From: Diphasiastrum complanatum | Taxonomy: Eukaryota > Streptophyta > Lycopodiopsida > Lycopodiales > Lycopodiaceae | Direction of reading: 5' to 3' | Assembly: GCA_029204225.1 (NCBI GenBank) | Contig: CM055100.1 | Span: forward strand, 22,753,810-22,817,809 | DNA length: 64,000 nt | In this document: positions 44,601-54,834 of the stretch, piece by piece | Layout of the letters: each line of letters begins with the position of its first letter | How positions within the stretch are numbered: position 1 is the first letter of the stretch | The notes under the pieces: generated by a model | Told to the model about the DNA's origin: nothing | Seen by the model: only the letters and a program-made list of their open reading frames with translations | Database searches by the model: none | Position numbers and translations under genes: made by a program

Positions 44601-47600
44601 TTCCGCAAGGGCTTTGATTCTGTGCCTAGGCATTTATTGATACAAAGACTTCACGATCGGGGCTTTCAGGAGGATACTATACAGGCAGTAGTAGCATTGT
44701 ACAGGCGAGTTATTGGCAGGGTCCGACTATCAGGAGTTATTTCACCGGAGGGGTTAGTACTATTGGGGTCCCCCTTTTTGGTCTTTACATTGATGAGTTG
44801 GAGCATGTGATATTGAGTGATGGAGGGGAGGGATGTACATTGGGCGACCTCATTATTGCTTTTCTCCTATATGCCGATGATGTAGTTCTGCTTTCATGGA
44901 CGAGAGAGGGTTTGCAGCGACACTTAGACGCTCTTCTTTCTTTCTGCACACGCTGGGGTTTGTCAGTGAATATGGCCAAGACTAAGGTTATGGTGTTCAA
45001 CACCTCTAGATCTTTCATGATGCGGCAGGAGCTTCTATGGGCCACCGGAGGTTGTTGATTCATATACATACCTAGATCCCAGGTACGGAAAGGCTATGCC
45101 AGAGACTATGCTTCAGTTCACACATCAGAGATGCGACCAGTAAGTGTCGGCTCTTTGACACTATGGTTGTGCCCTCACCTATGTATGCTTCCGAGACATG
45201 GAGCACTGGTCTAACAGCTACTGATTGGACATATATCTCCTGGCTCCAGATTCGTTTGCTCTCCAGGATGATACGGGCTAAGCCCTCAGTACCACACCAG
45301 ATTATATTGGCGGAGTTCGCGGTTTCCCCCCATTCAGATTGAGGCCTTATTCCATATTGTGACTTTTATACAACTTGAGGTATTGAGCTCCTTCAGAACA
45401 TCTCCAAATTTTACTTTGGCTTAGTGTCACTATTTTGGGCCCATTGGGGGGTCAAGCCTAATAATTATGATTTATGTTCCGAGTTTCTTCACACCACTTG
45501 TATGTGGAAACCTGTGGCTTCCAAGGTATTCCTTGGATGAGTAGGATTTGTTAGTTGTGCACATGGGACAAGGTTGAGTATGAGAAGCAGTTGTCCTTTA
45601 AGTGCCTAGTATAGTACAATATTAGAGGATGATATTATTGCCTTTCCCGGGATTCTCTATGCACTCTATGATCTCTTATCTCAAATGATAATCGACAATG
45701 CGTCAGCTTGATCTTACGAGAGATGTTCTTGTTACGCAAAGAGCTATGTCAGTGCGATCAACATAGACACTAGGATCCCTACCCTCCGTATCACATCTTT
45801 CTTTACCAGGAAAGACATTCGATCAAAAATAACATCTGAGGATGAGGCAGATATAGCTTCCAGAGATGAGAGATCTACATCGACATACCTATATTTAGTA
45901 AGGTCAAGTTAGACTTTAGTTAGATTCAAGTTTGAGAAACTAGTGCTTAGTTTAAAGCACAAGTTTTGCTATAGATACGTGTTGGGTGCTTTTACCTTCT
46001 ATAGAGACATCAATTAGGGAATTGATGTAAGGTTGCTTTTAGATTGCATTTGCTTTTCGGCATAGACTATTGCCTATACGTATTGGCATAGTTGGAGTAC
46101 ATCTCATCATTATGTTCATCATTGTTGTTTGTATTCTCTTCCATGTATGTGTATGGCTATACAATAGGAATCTTGTCTTGGGTAACTTATATGAGCAAGT
46201 CGGTTTTCTAACACCATGATTGAGTACATTAGTAGTATGACGTTGATAGCGTATCAGCTTGCATCAATTGTATAGGTGTTCTCAAGTGTAGAATTTATGT
46301 CCAGTTTACTCACCAATTTACCTTCATCATACAAAATACTTAGCATTTCACTAGGCAGCCAGATGAGTATGCTAACATTGAATGAGACAATCGGACAACC
46401 TTTGCAAGAGGAGATGCAGTGGAAAAGTGAGGCATCTACTAAAGAAGTATTGTAGAAGTAGCTACATTGTTTTATCTTATCAATAGAATCAAAACTAATG
46501 TTTTGAAAACTAAAAGCTAAAGTAAGTCACATTAGAATTTCTGGGTGTCCTGCCTACGTTCATAGACCAGAAGATAACAAGAAGAATCTAGCTTGAAGTT
46601 GAAAAGAAATTCGAGGAACATGAAAGAATACAAGAAGTAGGAGATCAGCCTTATGTCTCTAGGGAATATCTTGAAGAAGAGCCATAAGACCACATACAAC
46701 CTGAGTCAAAAGCATAGATGCAGCGAATCGCGATTCGCTGGATTCGCGATTCTCGAATCGCAATGCGTTGCAAAGAATCATTGAAAGAATCGTTAAAAAA
46801 AAAAAATCAGATTTATGCATGAAAGGGCCTCCTCCTCGCGGACAGATTCGCGCCAACCGTGGAGGAGGCAGATTTTTTTTTTATGAGCTATAGGTGTCCG
46901 ATCTTCGCAAGTGAATAGTCGGCAGGCATCTACTCGGCAATACGAAGGTGGTGTGCACGGTGCCGGGGGGATCTGAGCTTCGTGGAGAGCGAAACGACCA
47001 GTTTTCGATATTTGGTAAGTGTAGGCTTGATTTTTTGCAAGTGTTGACATTGAGCTGTAGGCAACCCAATCGAGCGTAGTTTGGCTCTAGACCAGGTGCA
47101 GAACCCAGTACATCACGGGCAGAGCATGGTACAGGTGCAGGGCCTAGTACAACACCTTCAGTTCCATCCGTAGCAGCAGCACGACCATCAGATGAGCATG
47201 TTGGTTCAGCGGCAGCGGGTCCTTCTCGTCCCTCCTCCTCAGCAGCAGATGCACCACATGCTTCGGCTTATGCTGCCAGAGAGAGTGACACACCCACAGA
47301 TCAGCCATCCGTTGGGCATGCTAGACCACGAGCGCCATATATACAGCAGAGAGGGGTTAGGCCCAAGCAGCAGACCCTTGATCGATGTGGGTGGCAGAGA
47401 GAGCAGCAGGCCCGGTGCACTCGACTGTGTGGCCAGTTCTTTTACGAGTGCGGTATTCCTTTTGTTGTTGCTGACACTTGGGTGTTCAGGGAGTTCTGCG
47501 CACAGATGGCGGCCGTGGATGCTACATGGACACCTCCCAGGCGAGAGGCACTACACGAACACTGGAAGGAAGTAATCGAGTGGAAAAGGGACAAATGTGG

Positions 47601-50600
47601 ACCAACTTAGACAAACTCATAGGTGTTATCAGGAAAGAAAACCTATCATCAGAAGATATGAGGACTTTGCAAAATCATTGCACCACTTTATTATCTTTTT
47701 GCATGTGTTTAGGGTTTACTGGTTGCACAATTTTTGCATGTGGCTAATGTGTGTTTTGTGGCAGGTATGGTGCATGATATTGAGTGATGGATGGACCGAC
47801 GCTCGTCGGTGATCCGTCATCAATATCTTGGTTTCTTGCCCGCTTGGCACAGTATTCCTACGTGGCATGGATGCCACTCGAGGTGGTGGAGCCATCACTG
47901 CCAACTTTATATGGGAGCATGTTAGAGATGTTATTGCTAACATCGGGATGGAGCACGTGGTTCAGGTTGTCACTGACAACGCCTCAAACTGCAAGGAGAT
48001 GGGCGAGATTATGATGAGGGAGCACCCCAGCATTGTGTGGACACCTTGTGCTGCACATTGCATAGAATTGCTCATCCATGACCTGTGTGCGCTTCCATGG
48101 ATTAGAGAGGTATAGTTTTTTCTATTTGCTATGCTTTCTTCCTTCGATGCTGCTAACCACATCTCAACTACTGTCTAAACTTTTTACTGGATGTCTGTGT
48201 TGCAGATCACTTCTACGGCCATGTGCCTGGTCACTTTTGTCACCAGGAAGAGGCGTGTGCTGGCCCTATTCAGCACCTTCTCGACCCTAAACTTGAAGAA
48301 GCCAGCACCCACACGCTTTGCGTTTTACTTCTTGGTGCTAGAGCGATTGGTGGTGGTGAAGGACGCATTGCGGCGGATGGTTTCCAGCGAGGCCTTCAGG
48401 GACTTTACAGACCTCCCACATGCAGCATTTTTCCAGTCCACTATGTTGAGTTCTGGACAGCTGCGAGGAGATTCCTGGGATCCTTCTACCCATTTTCAGA
48501 GTGTTGCGCCTGGTAGACCGTGAGGGGTGCACTCTCAGTCTCATTACGCGGTGATTTGGAAGAAGAAATATAAATGGAAAAGCCACACGGGATATGGATT
48601 GTTTGTCACAGAAGAAAACATGGTATGTAGATTCCATAGATCTATACATATCGGTCTAAAACAATCATCAAGGGCTTGAATTAAAATTGGACAACTATTT
48701 GTTGCAATTACGTTGTCATAGACGTGAAGTAAGCCTTTGGGATCACCTTCGATGTAAGGGAAACAAGTAGGAGACGAACCGTATGAAGACATCACATAAT
48801 TGAAAAATTCATGTACCTGGTATCAGGTACACGACCTGACATAGCAAATGCAGTAAGGATTCTTGCATAACATATGTCTTATCCAACAAGGAAACATTGG
48901 GAAGGAGTAAAAAAGGTTTTAAGACACTTGTAGGGAACAAAATAGTGGAGCATAAAATACACAAATTTATCGACAAACAAAAACATATTGCAAGGATATG
49001 CTGATGCAGACAAAGCGAATTAGAAATCAGCATTGGATTTTATCTTTCTCTTGAATTCCGGTTACATTAGCTAGGGTAGTACAAAGCAAAGTTCAACGAC
49101 CTTATCCACCATAGAGGCAAAATATATGGTGATAACATGTGCTACCAAAGAAATACTTGCCTTAAGACGATAACTAAAAGAAATCAATTTTCACAGCTAT
49201 AATACTTTATTGTGAGAATCTCAATTGTATTGCATTGGCAAATAATCCATTTATCATTCTAGAACCAAACATATTGACATTTAACAACATTTTATTTGAG
49301 AAAATTTACCAATCAAAGAAGTTAGTTTGGGATTTTGTCCTCTTGAAGAATAGTTAACAAACATGTGTACCAAACCATTAGGGGAAAAAAAACACATGAT
49401 GACATGTAGAAAATTACATTCTCCTCACTACGCCGAAGGGGGAACGTTGTTGCTGATTGTCTGCTATCGGTTAATCAACAAATAAAAGGGACATCTGAGA
49501 AAGTGGGGACATTGCCCCTGTCCACATGTTAGCTTGTGAGAGGAGAGAGAAAGTATTAAATAAGAAGTGAACGTAGTTGTAAAACCTTAGATTCATTCAA
49601 TAGCTGAGAACTAACCAATTCATCCACATTTAGATATGGACATTTAGAATTTCTATTTGTGTAATTTAGTCTTGACATTGGAGATGAGATTTGATAGCAA
49701 GCCATTAATGAGGGTTATAGCCTTTCATTTGCACGTTCAAATGTGATAGTCAGAAATATTTTGAGTGCTTAGAAACATCTTCTTGGTTTAGTTTCATCCT
49801 ATCGTGTTGATGGCATCAATATTGAGGTCAAATTTTAGTGATTTCTACATGATCAAAGTTTGAAGTGATGTGTAGGAAACACCCTATGAATTCGAAACCC
49901 TAGTGAATGAAGAGGATTTTCTTTTTTTAGTAACATTTCCATTAAGCAAGGGCGCTCCTTGATAAATTAGAGGAATGCATTTGAAAGTATAATGGAATTG
50001 TCCAAGTAGCTGGCTATGCTCCACTATTGCTTAATTATGTAGATGATGTCGTGTTGCTAACGACAAAGAAAACTTACAAAAAACATCTATAGGCCCTATA
50101 TGAGCTTTGTAAGTCTTCTAACATGGACTTTAATGGAAAAAAAGACTTAAGCAGTGAATATTGCACGAGGGACAAGAAAGTAAAATTTACATATGATGGT
50201 AAAAGAGTTGAAGTAGATTGTTTCAATAAGTACTAGCAGCTTGAATTTGACATAAACTACACATGGAATTTGAGTGTTGAAAAAAGGATTTTAGAACCTA
50301 AAAGCTCTATATGTCATCTAAAATAAATGTAGGAAAGCATCCATAGGGAGCTGGTTTGAATACCTCTGGTCATGAGAACTAGGTTCATGACAATCATCCT
50401 CACTTGTATCTATGGCCACTTACCAAATAGGCTCATAGGGTTGCAATTGAAGAAACACGTAAACAATATTAAGCTAGATGCCTAGTTAGTTACTCAATCA
50501 ACACCCTAGCTAATAGTCAATCGACCCTTTAGTAACCAGTCCTTCAAGGTCATGATTGATCCATGAGTGGATTCTTAAAAAATAGAATCTTCATCTATAC

Positions 50601-51127
50601 ATAGGATACATTATCAACTATATAACTTGACAAAGTTCTTCCACATAATTCACCTTGTAGAGGAAATTCTCAATAGAAGAAATATCAAATGCACAATAGC
50701 TTGCATCCACATATCCTACAATAAAATAACGAGTGTCTTACCTGGTGAGTCATTGGCTTAAACCCAGTGTTGTAAGCTCCGTTAGGACTGAAATCTTGTT
50801 CAAAAGGCCAAAGTGAAAGCTCATTAGGACAACAAGATTTATGAACTACACTATTTATAGGATTGGAATAGATCCAAACTCACAAACTCCATATGAGTGG
50901 TAATCACCCAAAAATGATTTGGTTGATATAAATGAGCAAACATGTCAAAATGAAAATGAAAATGTAGTAACTTCAATTATGATCCAAGAAAAGACACATG
51001 TGCAATCTTCAAACTAGCTTGAAAAGATAATGCTTGTGTGCATATACCCAAGAAAGTATCCTTAAAATAATGTATACAAAAATTTTTGATTCAAGAATCT
51101 ATTAAAAGTAATCTAAAGCAAGTGTGC

Positions 51128-51203
<76 letters not shown>

Positions 51204-51984
51204 TGCCCTGCCCTGCATCAATCCTCACTTTGTTTGTGCGATGGTTCATGGACATTCAAGCTCGTTTCTGAGCACTGATTTCCAGCTGATCCCTGCATAC
51301 TTCTGAGCGCTGACTTACCAATACTATCATTCCTCTTACTTCAGAGGGGAGATCCTCATGTATTCAAGATTACATTTTAATTCTAATCCAGCGCTGCCAA
51401 TGAGAAACCTGTGGAATCAATAGGCGACTTGTTCCTACCTCCCATCGCAGACAGAGAAGCCATATCTTGAAAATGTTTTTAATATGTCATTCGCAGAGAA
51501 TCATTGAGTGTGATGTTTCTGCCATCCTCACTGATAGAGAAGTCATTCAAAGAAAATCACAGTCATGAGTATCACTGAGGGCAGAACCATTACTGCCAGA
51601 ATGGAGGGAATGATCCATCGCTGAGCCTACAGAGAGTTCAAAGACAGCTAAGAGGTCAGAAGAGCGACCCATCCCATCACTGAGCCTACAGAGAGTTCAA
51701 GAGCTAAGAGGTCAGAAGTGCGTCCTGCCTTCCATCGCTGTCATTACAAGAGATACGCAGATGACCTATCCCTGCATTCCATCGCACTTCAGAGAGTTAC
51801 ATTGTTAATCATTCTTGACCATCGTACCTTGAGCCATATCACTATCCAAATCAAAAGGAGTCGTCAAAGAAAAGAACCCTGGCGGGTCTCAGATTGCTTG
51901 ATGGGCGAACCGTCAACTAATTTCAGGCTTATGCTTCAGAAATTTGCAGTCATGAGGCTTTTTTTGTGGTGAGTATTGTATCTC

Positions 51985-52015
<31 letters not shown>

Positions 52016-54834
52016 GTCCAGCCAGCCCTGCCATCTGTCCGCTGCCAGCCAGCCCTGCCCGCTGCCATCTGTCCGCTGCCCCTGCCACGTGCTGCCCTGC
52101 CCGCTGTACCTGCTCGCTGTCTGACTCCTGACCCATGGCACCCCCTAAACGCACCCGTTCCCCACCTGCCACGCAAGCAGCTGCCTGCGTGGCAGAACCT
52201 CCTGCCTCGCAGGCAGCGCCTGCCTACGTGGCAGATACTGCTGATACGCAGGTAGTACTGGCCTGCGTGCCAGCCTCTGTCTCTGTCCCAGCTACCTCCT
52301 CCGCCTCTTCTTCCCCCTGCTCTTTTTCTTCCCCCTCCACAGACCCAGCTCCTACTCCCAGCAACCAAACTATTCTCTTCTTTCCAAGAAGATCAGTTCC
52401 GATATGACTTCCAGGTCATGAAGATGGAGTTGTCCCAGCTTAAGGAGACCGTTGCAACGCTAATCACCGAAAAGAATGACATGCATCCAGAATTTTGCAA
52501 TTGGAAAAAGCAACGGGCGACAAACAGGTTTCATCCTCCGAATCCACCACTACTATGATCAAAGCACTAGAGCAGAGATTGAACAGCAGAAAGAAGAAGC
52601 TCTCTCTTGGGCGTCGGTATTGAAGAAAGGCACTAAACCCAGTGCTCCCATTACCTCGGTAATTTCAGCCACGATCCAGGAAGAGAAATCTAGAGAGCAA
52701 AAGGCACTTAATATCAGAGTCAGAGGGATCCCAGACACGCAAGATGCCACAGCCGAAGCCACACGTTTTCTGGACACCACACTAGGACACCGAACGGAGG
52801 GATTGGACACGGCATGGAGGACCCCCAGAGATACCGCCACTCTGGTTATCCGCTTCACCTCATTGGCTACTAGACGGGATGCTCTGCGATGCAGAGCTAA
52901 GCTCCGCGGCACCACTATTTTTATGGACGACGACCTTACGTACATCCAGGTGGAGGAGCGACGTAAGGCCTTCCAGGAGGCCAGAGAGTCAGGTAAGAGA
53001 GTCATATATAGAGATGGACGAGTGCGTCTTCTTGATAGCACTCTCACAGGACCTTCTCATTAGGGATTTGGGGTTCCCGGGGTTGGGAGCACCCCGGAGC
53101 CCCATCCACACCACCTTTGGATTGGAGTGTGGAACTGTGCTGGCATTCATTCATCTTCTTCTGCAGGGGACCTGGTTGACTTTATTACTGGCCGGGATAT
53201 ATTATTCTTTATGGAGACACACGAGAGCCCAGAGCATGGACTTCCTTCTTTTCCTGGATACAGATGGGACTCAGTATTCCGACGAGAGATTAGATCTGCC
53301 AGTGGCCGGGGTTCAGGAGGGGTCGCATGTTTATACAGAGAGTCTCTCCACTCGAGTCTGGACTTCATCCGACATGACGATCAGGCCCGCTATATATGGA
53401 CTCGCATTGTGGGTTAGGATATTGGTTTGGATAAAGATCTTTTTATGGCAGCATGTTACTTTCCACCAGAGTCTTCGTCTTTTGCAGAGGGTATTGGATC
53501 TCCGTATCAGAACCTCTCACCAGATATCATCAGATTCTCAGAGCGGGGGCATATTCTCCTCACTGGGTACGAAACTTCAAAATGAAGAATATGAAAAAAT
53601 TTGCAACAAAGTTGAGCAATGGAGTTCAGAAACTAAACAACACTAAGAGGTGGCAAAGCATTTTGGAAGAAATTATAGGGCAAGATATAAAAAGTAGCAA
53701 TCTATGGAACCACAAAGAACAAGAACCTCTATTTACTTTTTTGTGAGTGTACCGGTTAGCATTAATAGCATTTCTCTTGGTAAAATCATAAAACATTTGC
53801 ACATTATTTTACTGTTTGAAAAATGGAACACGAGAGTTGTAAATCATCGATGAGTAAAGGCCATCATCAAGACTAAAATTGGAACAAAAATGAGATAGGA
53901 ATAGGGTTCATCATGAAGTCGCATGCTATGCTCGTCGTTTTCTCAAATAAACAATTAAATTGGTGAAAACAACTTCGTGAAGCTTATTTACAAGTAAAAC
54001 TTGAATCAGACTCAGTATTTTGGGTATTAGTACAAGTTTTTCAAAAAAAAGAGCTTGTTGCTAGAGGATAGTTCCTTTCCTTCAGCTATGTTCTCTATGA
54101 AATACCCAGAATACACCAGATGATTACGACAAGACATACCTTCGATAATCAGGAATCCCTGACTCTGTGCTAGCTCCTGCACCAGTAAGCACAACAAGCC
54201 TTTGGCTGCAATTGGACAAAGAGCAGTCAACAAAAAAAAGGGTTTCAGGTCTCTCAATATGAGCGGACACTACATGAACAATGAAATGCAGCAGGGTCAC
54301 ATTGTGTCAAAGTTGACATAAAATGAAATATTATGTACAAATCATAGATACTTGTTTCATGCATTTTGATAGTGTATGTTATTTTTTGATGTTTTTTAGG
54401 TTAAAAAAACAAAAATGCTCCACACGGATTTCAAAAAGGAAAAATTTAAACGTAGTATAGGGAATGACATTCAGTATGTATTCGCTCTACACACTACGAC
54501 CTATGGTACAAAATCAAGTAGTTTAGCACTTTGTCTGAGAAACATAGCTAAAAACGCATGTGAAAAACCTTCTCTCTACAAATTTGCACAAGAAGTTGAG
54601 ATCTTGAGCACTTGGTGGAGGCGATTCCGGAACGAGCTTGTTCGGGTGTAGTGTTCTTCCTTGGGCAGTTAGAATTGTTGATGCTATATCATATGGTCTC
54701 GCTGTAGGTGCTATTGTTGGACAAGCAGAAAAGGTACGACATGCCTTCCACCTCCAAGAAGTACAGCAGTTTCTTTGCAACTTTTGCATGCAAGCAATGT
54801 CCCTTCCTAAAAATATCCAACAGCAATCACTCAT
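35537..54834 (-). CDS. SRT2: Class II (SIRT4-type) sirtuin, nine exons, intact
   Basis: NAD+-dependent protein deacylase/ADP-ribosyltransferase. Arabidopsis SRT2 is mitochondrial, and this N-terminus (from Met1 or Met16) is Arg/Cys/Ser-rich with few acidic residues, compatible with a presequence. Exons: 54834-54569, 54205-54140, 50787-50742, 42826-42666, 42565-42436, 42133-41972, 38869-38742, 36024-35925, 35587-35537. All borders are GT/AG, all phases match, and the total of 1110 nt gives 369 residues plus stop. Landmarks are LTGAGASTESGIPDYRS (95-111, NAD+ binding), TQNVD (175-179), catalytic His193 in ELHGT, zinc Cys pairs 201/204 and 267/270, FFGDNVP (280-286), VGSS (306-309) and NIGPTRAD (333-340). 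The 19.3-kb span comes from transposon-filled introns. Length is close to the Arabidopsis protein. The first exon's exact start is the only weak point. Confidence 0.93.
35925..36024 (-). CDS. SRT2: SRT2 exon 8
   Basis: 100 nt between TTTCAG and GAG|GTAAAT, encoding LAKDCGLPVAILNIGPTRAD then ELASIKVEARSGE. N-I-G-x-T-R-A-D is the C-terminal NAD+ contact of class II sirtuins. Confidence 0.95.
36025..38741 (-). other. SRT2 intron 7 (2.7 kb)
   Basis: Contains a diverged tandem repeat (about 38156-38350: AATTCTTGACA.TTTTTTATA repeated with a period near 124 bp) and a (TG)n(AG)n microsatellite near its 5' end. No transposon coding sequence recognised. Confidence 0.6.
38552..38610. repeat. (TG)n(AG)n compound microsatellite
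   Basis: About 19 GT dinucleotides pass directly into about 10 GA dinucleotides. Lies 130 bp inside the intron from SRT2 exon 7. Confidence 0.95.
38742..38869 (-). CDS. SRT2: SRT2 exon 7
   Basis: 128 nt between TTTGCAG and TTAG|GTAATC, encoding VVFFGDNVPQARVDAAKSMI then QAGDSLFVVGSSVMVMSAFR. GSS is the conserved nucleotide-contact loop. Confidence 0.95.
38870..41971 (-). other. SRT2 intron 6 (3.1 kb)
   Basis: No intact coding sequence. Parts around 39.8-41.3 kb have the look of decayed LTR-retroelement DNA (for example a minus-strand frame at 40953-41159), but I could not identify a domain. Confidence 0.4.
41972..42133 (-). CDS. SRT2: SRT2 exon 6: second zinc Cys pair
   Basis: 162 nt in phase 0 on both sides. 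Contains QQRPDGDIEIKDSF and IPHCDKCGGMLKPD. The second C-x2-C completes the zinc ribbon. Confidence 0.95.
42436..42565 (-). CDS. SRT2: SRT2 exon 5: catalytic His and first zinc Cys pair
   Basis: 130 nt. Encodes LHHKAGSNPIELHGTTHVVV followed by CLECG. The His in ELHGT is the general base, and C-x2-C is the first half of the zinc site. Confidence 0.95.
42666..42826 (-). CDS. SRT2: SRT2 exon 4
   Basis: 161 nt. Encodes EFVRSVTSRQRYWARSYVGW through FGIITQNVD, ending in the split Arg codon before LHHKAG. RYWARSY.GWRRF is a strong class II sirtuin signature. Confidence 0.95.
43080..43480 (+). mobile_element. Ty3/gypsy reverse transcriptase remnant in SRT2 intron 3
   Basis: The plus strand reads SLKLRIDSPDTSETAFLTRQ, then GLYEWLVVPFSQSNAPSTFM, then RMMSGIQTELLETFW. 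This is the RT palm segment (typical ...[27 protein letters not shown]). The catalytic YLDD equivalent reads SIWMIS, so it is dead. Inserted opposite to the host gene. Confidence 0.8.
43620..45330 (+). mobile_element. LINE reverse transcriptase remnant in SRT2 intron 3
   Basis: Plus-strand frames give SHKAKDIDELEAELLKYAPD, then LFNQAVTSDFPSPWYTNLIH, PIHKGGDPMKADNYRTIM and QAGFRTG, then MDFRKGFDSVPRHLLIQRLH. LFGLYIDELE follows, then LLYADDVVLLSWTREGLQRH (YADD catalytic box at 44870-44881) and VNMAKTKVMVFNTSR. The GVKQGCPLSP block is lost to frameshift near 44765. A stop lies between DAR and LHAIGQ. Non-LTR element, 5' truncated. Confidence 0.85.
45880..46660 (+). mobile_element. copia LTR-like fragment in SRT2 intron 3
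   Basis: Contains CATAGACTATTGCCTATA.GTAT (46061-46082), shared with the split LTR at 62273-62294, and similar flanking sequence (TCAAGTTAGACTTTAGTTAG; TTGTTTGTATTCTCTTC). So this is an LTR or solo LTR of the same copia family. Borders not determined. Confidence 0.5.
46700..48530 (+). mobile_element. hAT transposon remnant in SRT2 intron 3
   Basis: The plus strand encodes a DUF659/hAT-type transposase. The first part is SDGWTDARR, then a TGA (47810-47812) and SVINILVSCPLGTVFLRGMD in the same frame. Next come VVTDNASNCKEMGEIMM and TPCAAHCIELLIHDL, the catalytic-core signature. An intron-like gap (48110-48205, GT...AG) leads to RKRRVLALFSTF, PAPTRFAFYFLVLERLVVVK and DALRRMVSSEAF. The dimerisation domain is not found. 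An upstream Gln/His-rich, GC-rich stretch (47190-47580) may encode the N-terminus. No 8-bp target duplication was identified. Confidence 0.8.
46721..46740. repeat. 20-bp perfect palindrome and CGATTCG motif cluster
   Basis: CAGCGAATCG followed by its exact reverse complement. Immediately after (46745-46761) a second foldback GCGATTC-TC-GAATCGC is present. Clusters of short inverted motifs are typical of hAT subterminal regions, and a hAT transposase follows on the same side. Confidence 0.85.
48550..49520 (+). mobile_element. copia RT/RNase H remnant in SRT2 intron 3
   Basis: Plus-strand frames with many stops show ILQGYADA and SIGFYLFLNSGYI-like pieces, a QSKVQRPYPPSTIEAKYM type RNase H block (around 49080-49130) and a KPLGEKKHMM-like C-terminal end. 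A purine-rich tract (CGCCGAAGGGGGAACG) at about 49431 is placed like a polypurine tract before a 3' LTR. Confidence 0.65.
49980..50450 (+). mobile_element. Second LINE RT remnant in SRT2 intron 3
   Basis: The plus strand reads LLLNYVDDVVLLTTKKTYKK then ALYELCKSSNMDF, followed by KVKFTYDGKRVEVDCFNKY.QLEF. This is the RT palm/thumb of a non-LTR element (YVDD in place of YADD). It differs from the copy at 44.9 kb, so it is a different family or an older insertion. Confidence 0.65.
50742..50787 (-). CDS. SRT2: SRT2 exon 3: 46-nt micro-exon
   Basis: Between TTTCAG and CAG|GTAAGA, encoding (S)PNGAYNTGFKPMTHQ, exactly the block that must follow IPDYR in class II sirtuins. It is isolated by a 3.35-kb intron upstream and a 7.9-kb intron downstream, both filled with transposon remnants. 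Phase 2 in, phase 0 out. Confidence 0.95.
51130..51201. repeat. (CT)n microsatellite
   Basis: About 36 uninterrupted CT units. A shorter CT run follows at 51981-52016 at the start of the LINE region. Confidence 0.95.
51613..51725. repeat. Two-copy ~58-60-bp tandem repeat
   Basis: GAGCCTACAGAGAGTTCAA followed by AGCTAAGAGGTCAGAAG occurs twice (51622 and 51681), with a 4-bp length difference between copies. Confidence 0.8.
52135..53590 (+). mobile_element. LINE 5' half (ORF1 and endonuclease) in SRT2 intron 2
   Basis: A GC-rich plus-strand segment. It has a Pro/Ala/Ser-rich leader (52135-52407), then an ORF1-like protein (52476-53063). The latter contains an RRM-like ALNIRVRGIPDTQDATAEA..RFLDTTLG and TLVIRFTSLATRRDAL. 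Next is an apurinic-type endonuclease: VWNCAGIHSSSSAGDLVDFI, ILFFMETHESPEHG and GSGGVACLYRESL, ending near LLTG. The reverse transcriptase is absent, so the 3' part is deleted. The RT piece at 43.6 kb lies in the wrong order to complete it on the same strand. Confidence 0.75.
53600..54139. other. Short unassigned stretch
   Basis: AT-rich, no coding sequence recognised. Adjoins SRT2 exon 2. Confidence 0.4.
54140..54205 (-). CDS. SRT2: SRT2 exon 2: NAD+-binding GAG motif
   Basis: 66 nt between TTGCAG and AAG|GTATGT, encoding QRLVVLTGAGASTESGIPDY plus Arg and split Ser codons at both edges. It contains the Rossmann GAGxS loop of sirtuins. Confidence 0.95.
54569..54834 (-). CDS. SRT2: SRT2 exon 1: N-terminus, putative transit peptide
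   Basis: Ends ...PPPSAQDLNFLCKFVER plus AG before the donor AAG|GTTTTTC. The KLVPESPPPSAQDLN part matches the conserved linker preceding the sirtuin fold. Possible starts are Met1 (54834-54832) or Met16 (54789-54787); the second begins MQKLQRNCCTSWRWKACRTF, a basic amphipathic-looking leader. An additional upstream exon cannot be excluded. Confidence 0.7.

Larger units (their letters stand above)
50788..54139 (-). other. SRT2 intron 2 (3.35 kb)
   Basis: Holds a long CT microsatellite, a tandem repeat and the 5' half of a LINE, all listed separately. No host exon other than those given. Confidence 0.6.

Noticed and set aside
51936-52368. Antisense Gly/Arg/Trp-rich open frames over the LINE leader
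   Set aside because: Low-complexity shadows of the GC-rich plus-strand LINE ORF1 region.
35537-54834. The sirtuin blocks as scattered pseudogene fragments
   Set aside because: All nine exons have proper splice borders, phases agree at each junction, no stops occur and the catalytic and zinc residues are intact.
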